Source of the DNA: Methylophaga sp. 42_25_T18
GTDB lineage: Bacteria > Pseudomonadota > Gammaproteobacteria > Nitrosococcales > Methylophagaceae
Assembly (NCBI GenBank): GCA_002163085.1
Contig: MAAJ01000011.1
Coordinates: 62,001-126,000 of the forward strand
Length of the DNA: 64,000 nucleotides
Direction of reading: 5' to 3'
In this document: positions 54,662 through 63,350 of the stretch, piece by piece
Layout of the letters: each line of letters starts with the position of its first letter
Position numbering within the stretch: the stretch's first letter is position 1
The notes under the pieces: generated by a model
Seen by the model: only the letters and a program-made list of their open reading frames with translations
Database searches by the model: none
Told to the model about the DNA's origin: nothing
Position numbers and translations under genes: made by a program

Positions 54662-55123
54662 ATGAACAAAACCCAACAAAAGCACTGCCGACCCAGCGTA
54701 TTCCGTCACCTTGGTGTCATGACTTACGACACACTGTTATTAATCTCCGTATTACTCGTCGCCACCTTCGTTGCGGTCGCGGGTAATGGTGGTGAAGCTA
54801 TCAACAATAACAACCCCTTTTTTATGTTGTACCTGTTAGTTGTCAGTGGTTTCTTTTATGGCTGGTTCTGGACTCACGGAGGTCAAACCTTAGGCATGCG
54901 CGCCTGGAAGGTACATCTCGTCGGTCAGCAGCACCATGACATCACTTGGAAACAAGCCATTATCCGTTTTGTCGTTGCTATTCTTGCTTGGACTCCAGTA
55001 GGTATGGGGTATTGGTGGCAATGGTTAGGTAAAGATAAACAAAGCTGGTTGGACACTTTTTCAGGGACGCGGTTGCATTATGATAAGCAAGCTAAAAATA
55101 AATCTTTGTCACCATTATCGTAG
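54662..55123 (+). CDS. RDD family membrane protein
   Basis: A 153-residue protein with three to four hydrophobic segments. The family's Arg-Asp-Asp is modified here: RHLGVMTYDTLLL near the start fits the first RDD helix, and GQTLGMRAWKVHLVG is the diagnostic second block. The role is unknown and may be transport-related. ATG 54662 (MNKTQQKH) is preferred over an in-frame ATG at 54611. It is divergent from purL. Confidence 0.85.
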   Translation: MNKTQQKHCRPSVFRHLGVMTYDTLLLISVLLVATFVAVAGNGGEAINNNNPFFMLYLLVVSGFFYGWFWTHGGQTLGMRAWKVHLVGQQHHDITWKQAIIRFVVAILAWTPVGMGYWWQWLGKDKQSWLDTFSGTRLHYDKQAKNKSLSPLS

Positions 55124-55312
55124 TAATTTATGAACAAATAATCTATTGTGGAATTCCATTGTAATAGAATATTTTATTCAAAGGCCGTAGTGGGCTGATA
55201 GTTCCTTGTTTGCAGTTTATTATCGAACTACTAGGAATTATTTTCCTTCTATGTATAAGAATTACAGGGAATTTTTCTTCTTGTTAATAACGCGTTATAT
55301 TATTAAAGGCTT

Positions 55313-55603
55313 ATGGAAATAGGAGCATCAGATAAAACGCTAGAAAGGGTAATGGCTTATGTCATCAAACCTCTAGTGTTTTATGTTTCAGCTGGTATGT
55401 GCTGGGTTTGGCTCGAAAGCGTCGAGGAATTTGGGTTTCCAAACTCAATCTTTTTGGCCTGCATAGTGGTTCTCGCGATTCACTGGAGTTTTGCCGCTCC
55501 TGTTTACCAAACACGGTTTAGATATAGGGTCCTCGTGTATTTCATCCCTATATTTCTTGGCCTTTGCGGGCTGGTAACTTGGTATGTTAAGTACCAAATA
55601 TAA
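55313..55603 (+). CDS. Small hypothetical membrane protein, probable cassette ORF
   Basis: A 96-residue protein with three hydrophobic segments (about 15-33, 40-58 and 68-90). No family is recognised. AAAGG lies 5 bp upstream of ATG 55313. The TAA stop is the first base of an attC-like site, the usual arrangement in integron gene cassettes. With a core-like CGTTATA at 55293-55299 upstream, the unit from about 55295 to 55684 has cassette size (about 390 bp). Confidence 0.6.
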   Translation: MEIGASDKTLERVMAYVIKPLVFYVSAGMCWVWLESVEEFGFPNSIFLACIVVLAIHWSFAAPVYQTRFRYRVLVYFIPIFLGLCGLVTWYVKYQI

Positions 55604-55690
55604 CAAGCTAATGTTGTACGTTACGGGCTTCCAGTTCTACACCGGACAAAAACCGCTTCGCGCTTTTTGCCGCAAATTAGGACGTTAGGA
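55598..55690 (+). other. attC-like recombination site (integron cassette)
   Basis: TAAC (55601-55604) and CTAAT (55608-55612) mirror ATTAG (55676-55680) and GTTA (55684-55687), each pair separated by 3 nt, as R''-L'' and L'-R' boxes. Pairing continues TTG/CAA with one unpaired G at 55613, like the extrahelical base of attC. The end reads ACGTTAGG, the crossover core. An inner hairpin around AAAAACCGC/GCGCTTTTT fills the centre. No integrase gene is in the window. Confidence 0.7.
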
Positions 55691-55726
55691 TTCACGTCAA
55701 AATAAAACCGGCCTTCTCATTACAGC

Positions 55727-55951
55727 TCAACCAATACGCTTTAAACCAATCATTTTATTATCATTATCAAAGCTGATTTTGAACACACCATTCACCCCAT
55801 GTTGATCAATAAAGGGACGAATATGTTCAGCTGGAAACTGTAGTCGTTGACCATTTTCTGCTCTGACAACTACGCTCGTAGCCGAGCCTTGATAATATCG
55901 CATCGCCTCATCTCTCGATAATTGCAATCTAAAGCGTAAAGTTGTTGCCAT
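55727..55951 (-). CDS. DUF2835 family protein
   Basis: A 74-residue protein whose pattern RLQLSRDEAMRYYQGSATSV, then LQFPAEHIRPFIDQHGVNG, and a closing LKRIG matches DUF2835, a small gammaproteobacterial family of unknown function. The start lies inside the 3' end of the HIT gene (23-bp overlap), so expression is coupled to it. The next gene upstream is pepN. Confidence 0.85.
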   Translation of the reverse strand: MATTLRFRLQLSRDEAMRYYQGSATSVVVRAENGQRLQFPAEHIRPFIDQHGVNGVFKISFDNDNKMIGLKRIG

Positions 55952-56363
55952 TTTGTTCTAGCTCGCTTAAAACTTGTTTTAACTGAATTATCACCGCTTC
56001 GTACTCTTCTTCACTGTAGGGCACAGCATCGCCTTTCCCCCATACCGGATCGGGCCATGTTGCATCACCTATATACCTTGCCACATGATGAATATGTAGT
56101 TGTGAAACCACATTGCCTAAGGCAGCTACATTCATTTTATCGGCAGAGACAAGTTCAGCCATTTTTTGGGCAACCGTATTGGACTCTAGCGTTAACTGTT
56201 GTTGCTCTTGTTCAGTGAGCTGATAAATCTCGGTTAAGCCTGTTTTACGTGGTACCAGAATCACCCAAGGGTAACGAGCATCGTTCATCAATAGGGCATC
56301 ACATAAGGGGAAGGCCATAATGAAATGGGTGTCGTTGTCTAATCGTGGATCTAACTTAAACAT
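55929..56363 (-). CDS. HIT (histidine triad) family protein
   Basis: A 144-residue nucleotide-binding hydrolase-like protein. The triad is in VSQLHIHHVARYIGD, and PWVILVPRKTGLTEIYQL is the typical N-terminal block. HIT proteins hydrolyse nucleotide phosphoramidates or dinucleoside polyphosphates; the substrate here is unknown. It lies 6 bp after pepN and overlaps the DUF2835 gene. Confidence 0.9.
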   Translation of the reverse strand: MFKLDPRLDNDTHFIMAFPLCDALLMNDARYPWVILVPRKTGLTEIYQLTEQEQQQLTLESNTVAQKMAELVSADKMNVAALGNVVSQLHIHHVARYIGDATWPDPVWGKGDAVPYSEEEYEAVIIQLKQVLSELEQNGNNFTL

Positions 56364-56369
56364 AAATGG

Positions 56370-59027
56370 TTATTCCGCCAAGTATTTAGTGACAACTTCG
56401 TACACATCTGGTGATAAGCCATCTTCGGCAGCGATAGTCTTTAATGCTTGTTTCATTAGATTTTGTCGTTCTTCGTCATATTGTCGCCAAGAATTAAACG
56501 CACCTAGCTGTCTTGAAGCCACTTGTGGGTTGAGTTTGTCTAAGACCAAAATTTGTTCCGCCAGGAATTGATAACCTGAACCGTCTTTAGCGTGGAAGTT
56601 AATCGGGTTATTACGACAGAACTGGCCAATTACAGAACGTACATTGTTTGGATTCGTCATGCTAAAAGCAGGATGTTTCATCAAGCCTTTAACTCGTATC
56701 AAGGTATCAGTTTGTTTCGATAAGGCCTGCACGGTTAACCATTTATCGACAACTTGACGATCATGTTGCCATTGTTCATAAAAGGCACGTAATGCATGCT
56801 CGCTTTCTGGCCCTTGTTGATCTGCCATTAATGACAAACCCGTTAAGGTATCTGTCATATTATCTGCTTGTTTCATTTGCTTTAAACAACGCTGTATTTG
56901 CATCGGGTCAGCTGTTGCCATCAAGTAAGCCAGACACACATTCTTCAGGCTGCGTTTTGCCATAGCCTCAGAGGTAAACTCATATTTAGCATTGTCATTA
57001 AAACGCTGGTAGATCTCTGAAAACTCTTGTTTTAACTGTACCGCCAAGGTCTTTTTCAAGAACTCACGTGCAGTATGGATGGCATCAACATCCGCTGGTT
57101 TTGATTGTGCTGCCAAGTAGTTTTCAGTCGGAATAGCCAACATCTTAGCCACTAAGGCAGGATCATTCTCTGCCTCTGCCTCTGCCAAGACAGTACTGAT
57201 CTGTTCGAGCAATATGGTTGGCACCATTAAAGCACCATTGGCTTGAGCAGCCTTCACAAGATCAAGTAAAACATTGATAAACAGTTGTTGGCCGGCATCC
57301 CATCGGTTGAAACTATCAACATCATTGGCCATTAAAAAAGCCAATATTTGATTTGTGCGGACAGTGTTCAATTTAACTGGTGCCGAGAAGCCTCTCAATA
57401 ATGATGGTACGGGTTCGGTAGTGACATTGATGAAGGTAAAGGTCTGCTCTACTTCAGTTAACGACAATATTCTGGTTTCTGCATCAGATGCCGTTGCTTC
57501 CCCTTCTAGCTGTAATGCAAGGGATTGCCCTTGTTTATCTAATAAGCCGATGGCAACAGGAATATGAAACTCTAATTTGTCTGTTTGGCCAGGTGTATCT
57601 GGACAGGATTGCTTCAAGGTTAAGGAATAGGTATGTTTGACGACATCATAATGCCCGGTAGCATCAACTTCTGGTGTGCCCGCTTGTGAGTACCAGCGTT
57701 TAAATTGAGTTAATTTAACATCGTTGGCATCTTCAATCGCTTTGACAAAATCATCTGTCGTCACCGCTTGACCATCATGGCGATCGAAATACAGATCGGT
57801 ACCTTTTCTAAAACCTTCTTCACCGACTATGGTTTTAATCATGCCCACCACTTCGGCACCTTTTTCATAAATCGTGACCGTATAGAAGTTACTGATTTCG
57901 ATAAATGAAGCAGGTCGAACCGGATGCGCCATCGGGCCGGCATCTTCAGCAAACTGCATGCTTCGAAGCTGGTTAACATCATCAATACGTTGCACGGCTG
58001 CCGAGTTCATATCGGCACTGAATGTTTGATCGCGTAATACGGTAAAGCCTTCTTTCAAACTAAGTTGAAACCAATCACGACAAGTCACTCGATTACCAGA
58101 CCAGTTATGAAAGTATTCATGACCAACAATACTTTGAATGGTATAAAAGTCTCTATCTGTTGCAGTTTCTGGACTTGCCAACACGCAGGCGGCATTAAAG
58201 ATATTCAGGCCCTTATTTTCCATCGCGCCCATATTGAAATCATTCACCGCAACGATCATAAAGACATCTAAGTCATATTCACGGCCATACGTCTCTTCAT
58301 CCCATCGCATCGATTGCTTGAGTGAGTTCAAGGCATGATCACATTTATGACTGTTTTCGTGATCAACAAAAATTTCTAATGTCACTTCACGGCCAGACAT
58401 AGTGACAAACTCATCTTGCTGACAATGTAAATCACCGGCTACTAAAGCAAATAGATAACTAGGCTTGGGGTGTGGGTCATGCCAACGTACCCAGTGACGA
58501 CCATCATCAAATACACCTTGTTCTTGAATATTGCCGTTAGACAACATGATCGGCCACTGTTCCTTATTAGCCACTAGCGAGACAGTAAAGATTGCCATCA
58601 CATCTGGTCGGTCTGGATAATAAGTTATACGCCTAAAGCCTTGCGCTTCACATTGCGTACATAACAAGTTACCTGAGTGATACAAGCCTTCTAAGGCGGT
58701 ATTTTTATCAGGATGAATTAAGGTCACGATTTCCAATTCAAACTGATCAGGTACAGAGGCCAACAACAGTGACTTATCCGTTCGCTGATACTCATTGCCT
58801 TGCAACGGCTGACCATCAATTTTTACGGAAACCAATTCCAGTTCATCACCGTCTAACTGACAATCATTGCTTTGACCATGTGGGTTTTTCTTCATGATTA
58901 ATACGCTGGTCACGCGTGTAACTGATGCATCTAAATCAAATTGCAATGCAACACGTTCAACCAGAAAATCAGGTTGTTTATAATCAGCTAAGAAGGTTTC
59001 TTTGGGCATAACAGGGGTAGAAGACAT
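56370..59027 (-). CDS. pepN: Aminopeptidase N
   Basis: The 885-residue M1-family zinc peptidase removes N-terminal residues from peptides in the cytoplasm. The exopeptidase motif GAMENKGLNIF and the zinc motif HEYFHNWSGNRVTCRD (HExxH, with a Glu in LKEGFTVLRD) are clear. The Pfam DUF3458-type C-terminal domains follow (about 540-885). The length fits E. coli PepN (870). It heads a short run with HIT and DUF2835. Confidence 0.97.
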   Translation of the reverse strand: MSSTPVMPKETFLADYKQPDFLVERVALQFDLDASVTRVTSVLIMKKNPHGQSNDCQLDGDELELVSVKIDGQPLQGNEYQRTDKSLLLASVPDQFELEIVTLIHPDKNTALEGLYHSGNLLCTQCEAQGFRRITYYPDRPDVMAIFTVSLVANKEQWPIMLSNGNIQEQGVFDDGRHWVRWHDPHPKPSYLFALVAGDLHCQQDEFVTMSGREVTLEIFVDHENSHKCDHALNSLKQSMRWDEETYGREYDLDVFMIVAVNDFNMGAMENKGLNIFNAACVLASPETATDRDFYTIQSIVGHEYFHNWSGNRVTCRDWFQLSLKEGFTVLRDQTFSADMNSAAVQRIDDVNQLRSMQFAEDAGPMAHPVRPASFIEISNFYTVTIYEKGAEVVGMIKTIVGEEGFRKGTDLYFDRHDGQAVTTDDFVKAIEDANDVKLTQFKRWYSQAGTPEVDATGHYDVVKHTYSLTLKQSCPDTPGQTDKLEFHIPVAIGLLDKQGQSLALQLEGEATASDAETRILSLTEVEQTFTFINVTTEPVPSLLRGFSAPVKLNTVRTNQILAFLMANDVDSFNRWDAGQQLFINVLLDLVKAAQANGALMVPTILLEQISTVLAEAEAENDPALVAKMLAIPTENYLAAQSKPADVDAIHTAREFLKKTLAVQLKQEFSEIYQRFNDNAKYEFTSEAMAKRSLKNVCLAYLMATADPMQIQRCLKQMKQADNMTDTLTGLSLMADQQGPESEHALRAFYEQWQHDRQVVDKWLTVQALSKQTDTLIRVKGLMKHPAFSMTNPNNVRSVIGQFCRNNPINFHAKDGSGYQFLAEQILVLDKLNPQVASRQLGAFNSWRQYDEERQNLMKQALKTIAAEDGLSPDVYEVVTKYLAE

Positions 59028-59045
59028 AATTCAACTCATTAAAAA

Positions 59046-59366
59046 TCAAAAATCATCTAGTGTTTTTACAGACCAGACTTCATAAGCAGGGGTTTCATAG
59101 GGATGGGCATTAATTAAGGCTTTTAGAACAGCTTTAACTCGATTGTCAGCACAAAGTGTCTCGATACGGTATTCAGCAACCGTTTCCACTTTATCTTGCT
59201 CCCCGATAAAAGGCTGGCTACCTGACAAAGGTCTGAACTGACCGCTACCTAATGTTTCCCAGGAACAACTGTCATAACCCTGGTACTTGCCTGCACCAGC
59301 AGAAAATATTGCTTTTTTTACCGGCTCTTTGTGGCTTTCGGGTACAAAAAATATCAACTTATACAT
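59046..59366 (-). CDS. NIF3/YqfO-like domain protein
   Basis: A 106-residue protein with MYKLIFFVPESHKEPVKKAI, GAGKYQGYDSCSWETLGSGQFRP (in parts) and the ending INAHPYETPAYEVW, the pattern of the inserted YqfO/CutA-like domain of NIF3 proteins. Stand-alone versions are common in gammaproteobacteria and have no settled function. It lies 18 bp before the pepN start on the same strand. Confidence 0.9.
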   Translation of the reverse strand: MYKLIFFVPESHKEPVKKAIFSAGAGKYQGYDSCSWETLGSGQFRPLSGSQPFIGEQDKVETVAEYRIETLCADNRVKAVLKALINAHPYETPAYEVWSVKTLDDF

Positions 59367-59385
59367 TGCTAGAAGCTACCGTTGT

Positions 59386-60459
59386 TTATTTTAATAACCA
59401 CTTTTGGCCGATACCATTACCAGACTCGCTGTAGATCGCTCGGCCATCTTGTGAAAAAGACACCGATTGCAACACCACACCTGGTCGTAATGCTTGGCGG
59501 CGTGCCACTTGCCAGCAGTCTTGTTTATCACCCGTTGCAACAGCCCATAAACAAATGACTCTCGACGGGTGACCTGTCACCATATATTTATAGTCTGGTG
59601 AATAATCTACCGCTGAAGTGGTGGTTTGGAATACAGGGTAATCGGGCAACGGTTTATCTTTAGGCCAAGGTGACATTCTCAAGGTATATCGTTCTTCACC
59701 CGTTTTCATATTCCAAAAGTGCGTTTGGCCATTACCTGCACCCGTTAAAATAAAGCCACCTCTAGGAAAGAAAGACACGATATTCACAGAATTTTTGTGT
59801 TTCCAGCTGCGTAGTTGTTTACCTGTTTCTAAATCCCACAGTCGTGCGGTTTGATCATCGCCACCGGTAAGACCATATTTACCACTTGGTGAAATAGCCA
59901 CTGCGTTAATAAGTTGATTAATGGGAGAGTTAACTGCGCTACCATCATGCTCAAAGATTTTTAAAACACGGTTTTCTATCACGTCAAAATAAACCGCTGT
60001 ACGGTCATAGAGTGCTAGTAATAAATAATCACCATGTTGAGATAAGGCTAATGACTTTATCTTGACTGGAAAACTCAAGCGAATCATCGGTTCGCCCGTT
60101 GCAATCTCCCAAAGAACAATCGTATCTTGTTCAACGGTTGCTGCGACTTTACTATCACCGGAAAAGCCGACTGCTGTTGTTGTCCCTGCATAGGCAACAT
60201 CTTTTGCTGTTCCAGCGACAGCTGGTTTGCTTTGCCAACTATAAAGAACTTTATTCGTTTCAATGTCCCATAGTTTTGCAGGTAATCCCGTATCACCGAC
60301 CAATACATACTTTCCGTTCGGAGAAAATGCACTAGCATAACTACCAAATTGGCTATGTATCCATTGCTCATCAGCCGTGCGCTCTGTTGTACAACCAACT
60401 AATAGTAATGTAATTACAAAAAGACGAGCTATGTACTTGAACGGCAAAACTGTGACCAT
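59386..60459 (-). CDS. WD40-repeat lipoprotein
   Basis: The 357-residue protein has a hydrophobic N-terminus ending in a lipobox LLLVGC (Cys23), so it is likely a lipoprotein on the periplasmic side. The rest is a beta-propeller with WD40-like units such as VLVGDTGLPAKLWDIETNKV, GLTGGDDQTARLWDLETGK and VTGHPSRVICLWAVATGD. About six to seven blades are expected. Partner unknown. Confidence 0.85.
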   Translation of the reverse strand: MVTVLPFKYIARLFVITLLLVGCTTERTADEQWIHSQFGSYASAFSPNGKYVLVGDTGLPAKLWDIETNKVLYSWQSKPAVAGTAKDVAYAGTTTAVGFSGDSKVAATVEQDTIVLWEIATGEPMIRLSFPVKIKSLALSQHGDYLLLALYDRTAVYFDVIENRVLKIFEHDGSAVNSPINQLINAVAISPSGKYGLTGGDDQTARLWDLETGKQLRSWKHKNSVNIVSFFPRGGFILTGAGNGQTHFWNMKTGEERYTLRMSPWPKDKPLPDYPVFQTTTSAVDYSPDYKYMVTGHPSRVICLWAVATGDKQDCWQVARRQALRPGVVLQSVSFSQDGRAIYSESGNGIGQKWLLK

Positions 60460-60476
60460 CTGAATAATTTCCTTCG

Positions 60477-61043
60477 TTAGGATTGCGGTAAAGTCACACC
60501 CGATTGGCCTTGATATTTACCATTTCGGTCAGCATACGAGGTTTCACACACTTCGTCAGACTCAAAAAACAACATTTGAGCCACGCCTTCATTTGCATAA
60601 ATTTTTGCTGGCAAAGGAGTCGTATTGGAAAACTCTAATGTGACTTGCCCTTCCCATTCAGGTTCTAGCGGGGTGACATTAACAATAATGCCACAACGTG
60701 CATAAGTCGATTTACCCAAGCAGATGGTCAAGACATTACGTGGGATCTTGAATGTTTCGATTGTTCTGGCCAAGGCAAAAGAATTAGGTGGGATAATGCA
60801 AACATCAGAGTTCACATCTACAAAACTACTTTCATCAAAGTTTTTAGGATCGACGATCGCTGAGTTGATATTGGTGAATATTTTAAACTCATTCGAACAG
60901 CGCACATCATAACCGTAGCTCGATGTGCCATATGAAATTATTCTGCCATTACCGGTATCTCTCACTTGTCCTGGTTCGAAGGGGGTAATCATGCCTTCTT
61001 GTTCCGCCATTCGACGGATCCATTTATCTGATTTGATACTCAT
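60477..61043 (-). CDS. dcd: dCTP deaminase
   Basis: The 188-residue enzyme deaminates dCTP to dUTP for dTTP synthesis. Typical blocks are [19 protein letters not shown] at the start, [36 protein letters not shown], where the catalytic Glu lies in the following [16 protein letters not shown], and a [10 protein letters not shown] ending. It is downstream of apbC on the same strand. Confidence 0.97.
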   Translation of the reverse strand: MSIKSDKWIRRMAEQEGMITPFEPGQVRDTGNGRIISYGTSSYGYDVRCSNEFKIFTNINSAIVDPKNFDESSFVDVNSDVCIIPPNSFALARTIETFKIPRNVLTICLGKSTYARCGIIVNVTPLEPEWEGQVTLEFSNTTPLPAKIYANEGVAQMLFFESDEVCETSYADRNGKYQGQSGVTLPQS

Positions 61044-61090
61044 TTTTCGATCGCTTTGTTAGTTTATCTATCTGCTCAATGATAACGTGG

Positions 61091-62176
61091 TTAGTCATTC
61101 TTGATAACAATATTTGGAAATGCCGCACTATAGTCCTTACCTTGTTTGGCGAGATGTGCTGCAATTCGGCGGGCGATCGTGCGATATGACAACGCAATAT
61201 CACCATCCGGATCGCTAACGACCGTAGGGTGTCCACCATCTGCACCTTCACGAATTTTGATATCTAACGGTATGCTACCTAACATATCAACATTGTATTG
61301 TTGCGCCATACGGTCGCCGCCACCGGCACCAAAGATATGTTCTTCATGACCACACTGACTGCAAATATGGGTGCTCATATTTTCCACTATACCCAATACC
61401 GGTACATTCACTTTTTCAAACATCTTCAGTGCTTTGCGTGCATCTAATAATGAAATATCTTGTGGCGTGGTAATAATCACGGCGCCACTAACAGGCACTT
61501 TCTGCGATAAAGTAAGTTGAATATCGCCTGTGCCAGGCGGCAGGTCAATGACCAAGTAATCTAACTCTTTCCAATTAGTATCACCCAACATTTGTTGCAA
61601 TGCTTGAGTAACCATCGGGCCGCGCCAAATCATCGGCTCTTCTTCTTCAATCAAAAATCCCATCGACATGCTTTGAATGCCAAAGCTTTCTACTGGTTCA
61701 ATTGATTTACCATCAGCTGATTCGGGTCGTTGGTTGGTGCCCAACATGCGTGGTTGGCTAGGACCGTAAATATCTGCATCCAATATACCGACTTGTGCCC
61801 CGTCCGCAGCTAAGGCTAATGCCAGATTTACAGCCGTCGTGGATTTACCCACACCGCCCTTCCCCGATGCAACAGCAATGATGTTTTTAATATTCTCTAA
61901 CGCGGGTATACCTTGTTGTACCTTATGTTTAAGGATATTAGATTTAATAGTAACTGTAATATCATCAAGCTGTGTTTCTTGCTTTAGTAATGCAACTAGC
62001 TCTGACTGCAGTACATCGACATAACCTTTGATTGGGTAGCCTAAGCTAATTTCAACACTCAACTTCTGCTCATCATGATTGACCTTGATCTTTGCTTTAC
62101 TATCAGCAAACGTCATCAAAGTTGATGGATCTTGGTATTCGTTAACAATTTTCTCAATTTGAGACGGGTTTAACAT
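61091..62176 (-). CDS. apbC: Mrp/ApbC family iron-sulfur cluster carrier ATPase
   Basis: A 361-residue P-loop protein. The N-terminal MIP18-like domain (about 1-85) precedes the deviant Walker A motif ASGKGGVGKSTTAVNLA. The CxxC in HICSQCGHEEHIFG is the cluster-bridging site of the dimer. It delivers Fe-S clusters to apo-proteins. It lies 47 bp upstream of dcd and may share a transcript. Confidence 0.95.
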   Translation of the reverse strand: MLNPSQIEKIVNEYQDPSTLMTFADSKAKIKVNHDEQKLSVEISLGYPIKGYVDVLQSELVALLKQETQLDDITVTIKSNILKHKVQQGIPALENIKNIIAVASGKGGVGKSTTAVNLALALAADGAQVGILDADIYGPSQPRMLGTNQRPESADGKSIEPVESFGIQSMSMGFLIEEEEPMIWRGPMVTQALQQMLGDTNWKELDYLVIDLPPGTGDIQLTLSQKVPVSGAVIITTPQDISLLDARKALKMFEKVNVPVLGIVENMSTHICSQCGHEEHIFGAGGGDRMAQQYNVDMLGSIPLDIKIREGADGGHPTVVSDPDGDIALSYRTIARRIAAHLAKQGKDYSAAFPNIVIKND

Positions 62177-62316
62177 TCGGTATATCCTTTAAGTTCAGTC
62201 TTCACTGCACTAGCGATTAAATTTCAATCCGCTATTTTATACTGAACTTGGCCTTACTTCATCCACAATGCTTATATGGGCATTAATCAAAAAATAATTT
62301 TTTTAAACACAGCCGT

Positions 62317-62511
62317 TTAATCGAGCATGTTTTTATTCCAGTCTTTTACTGATCGTTTTACTTGGTTAACTTCCCGGTCTGCGCTATTACTCATTTTAGA
62401 GATTTTGGCTGTAATTGTAGCGCCGTAGTTTTCAGCCAAGATATTGCCTGTCATCACAATAAAAATTGCCACGACAATAATATATAGTTGCCTAATAATT
62501 ATTCTTAACAT
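62317..62511 (-). CDS. Small hypothetical membrane-anchored protein
   Basis: A 64-residue product with one hydrophobic segment (about 4-24) and a charged helical tail (EVNQVKRSVKDWNKNMLD). No family is recognised. A perfect palindrome lies directly before its start at 62513-62532. The gene might be real, but no ribosome-binding site stands out. Confidence 0.4.
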   Translation of the reverse strand: MLRIIIRQLYIIVVAIFIVMTGNILAENYGATITAKISKMSNSADREVNQVKRSVKDWNKNMLD

Positions 62512-62512
62512 T

Positions 62513-62532
62513 ATTTAATTCCGTAATTAAAT
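62513..62532. repeat. Palindrome upstream of the small membrane gene
   Basis: ATTTAATT (62513-62520) and AATTAAAT (62525-62532) form perfect 8-bp inverted arms around CCGT. It sits at the start of the small gene and may be an operator or simply AT-rich symmetry. Confidence 0.45.
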
Positions 62533-62621
62533 CGCAATTTTAAACGTATTTAATTACTGTCGGTTGCCACAGATACAAACAATAAGACATGCCACATCGA
62601 TTTTAAGCTGAGTGAATAAGC

Positions 62622-63350
62622 TTATTTTGATTGGTACAGTAAGTTATTCATTGTGGTGATCGTACTGACGCTGATGCCTTTAGGACAAACACGTTCACAC
62701 TCTCGGTAATTACTACAACCACCGAAGCCTTCTTGCTCCATGGCAAGTACTAATTTATGGGCTCGTTCTTTATCAACTTCACCTTGAGGCAAGGTCGACA
62801 AATGGCTAACCTTTGCTGCAACAAATAAGGTTGCAGAAGCATTAGGGCAGATAGCAACACAAGCACCACACCCTATGCAAGTAGCCGCATCAAATGCAGC
62901 GTCTGCCACAGGCTTTTCTATCGAAGTAGCATTGGCTTCACCGGCTGAGCCAGTACGGACTTCAATATAACCACCCGCCTGAATGATTTTTTCAAATGAG
63001 GTTCTATCAACGATCAAATCTTTAATAATGGGAAATGCAGTAGCTCGCCAAGGCTCTATCCATAGTTCAGTGTCATCATTATAATCACGCATGTATAACT
63101 GACACGTTGTGGTAAGGTCATTTTTACCATGTGGTGAGCCATTAATCACTAAGTTACAGGACCCACAAACTCCTTCTCGGCAATCAAAATCAAAAGCAAT
63201 GGCTTCTTTTCCTAGTTCAATGAGTTGCTCATTCAGCGCATCGAGCATTTCAAGAAAGGAGGTATCTTCACTCACATTAATTTCATAACGACCGAAAGCA
63301 CCTTCCGATTCATTATTTTTTTGTCGCCATATATGCAGAATAAAATTCAT
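62622..63350 (-). CDS. sdhB: Succinate dehydrogenase/fumarate reductase iron-sulfur subunit
   Basis: The 242-residue protein carries the 2Fe-2S motif DCREGVCGSCNLVING, with a later Cys in TTTC, then a ferredoxin-type CIGCGACVAICPN, then the CSNYRECERVCPKG segment for the remaining cluster. The sequence resembles the class paired with a single five-helix cytochrome b (Actinobacteria, Bacteroidetes and Desulfo groups) rather than E. coli SdhB. The start overlaps the sdhA stop by ATGA. The downstream gene order ends here, and the cytochrome gene is presumably upstream of sdhA, outside the window. Confidence 0.92.
   Translation of the reverse strand: MNFILHIWRQKNNESEGAFGRYEINVSEDTSFLEMLDALNEQLIELGKEAIAFDFDCREGVCGSCNLVINGSPHGKNDLTTTCQLYMRDYNDDTELWIEPWRATAFPIIKDLIVDRTSFEKIIQAGGYIEVRTGSAGEANATSIEKPVADAAFDAATCIGCGACVAICPNASATLFVAAKVSHLSTLPQGEVDKERAHKLVLAMEQEGFGGCSNYRECERVCPKGISVSTITTMNNLLYQSK

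Noticed and set aside
55124-55294. A second attC site upstream of the cassette ORF
   Set aside because: Only a core-like CGTTATA is visible. No paired R/L boxes could be found in this AT-rich gap, so no full site is called.
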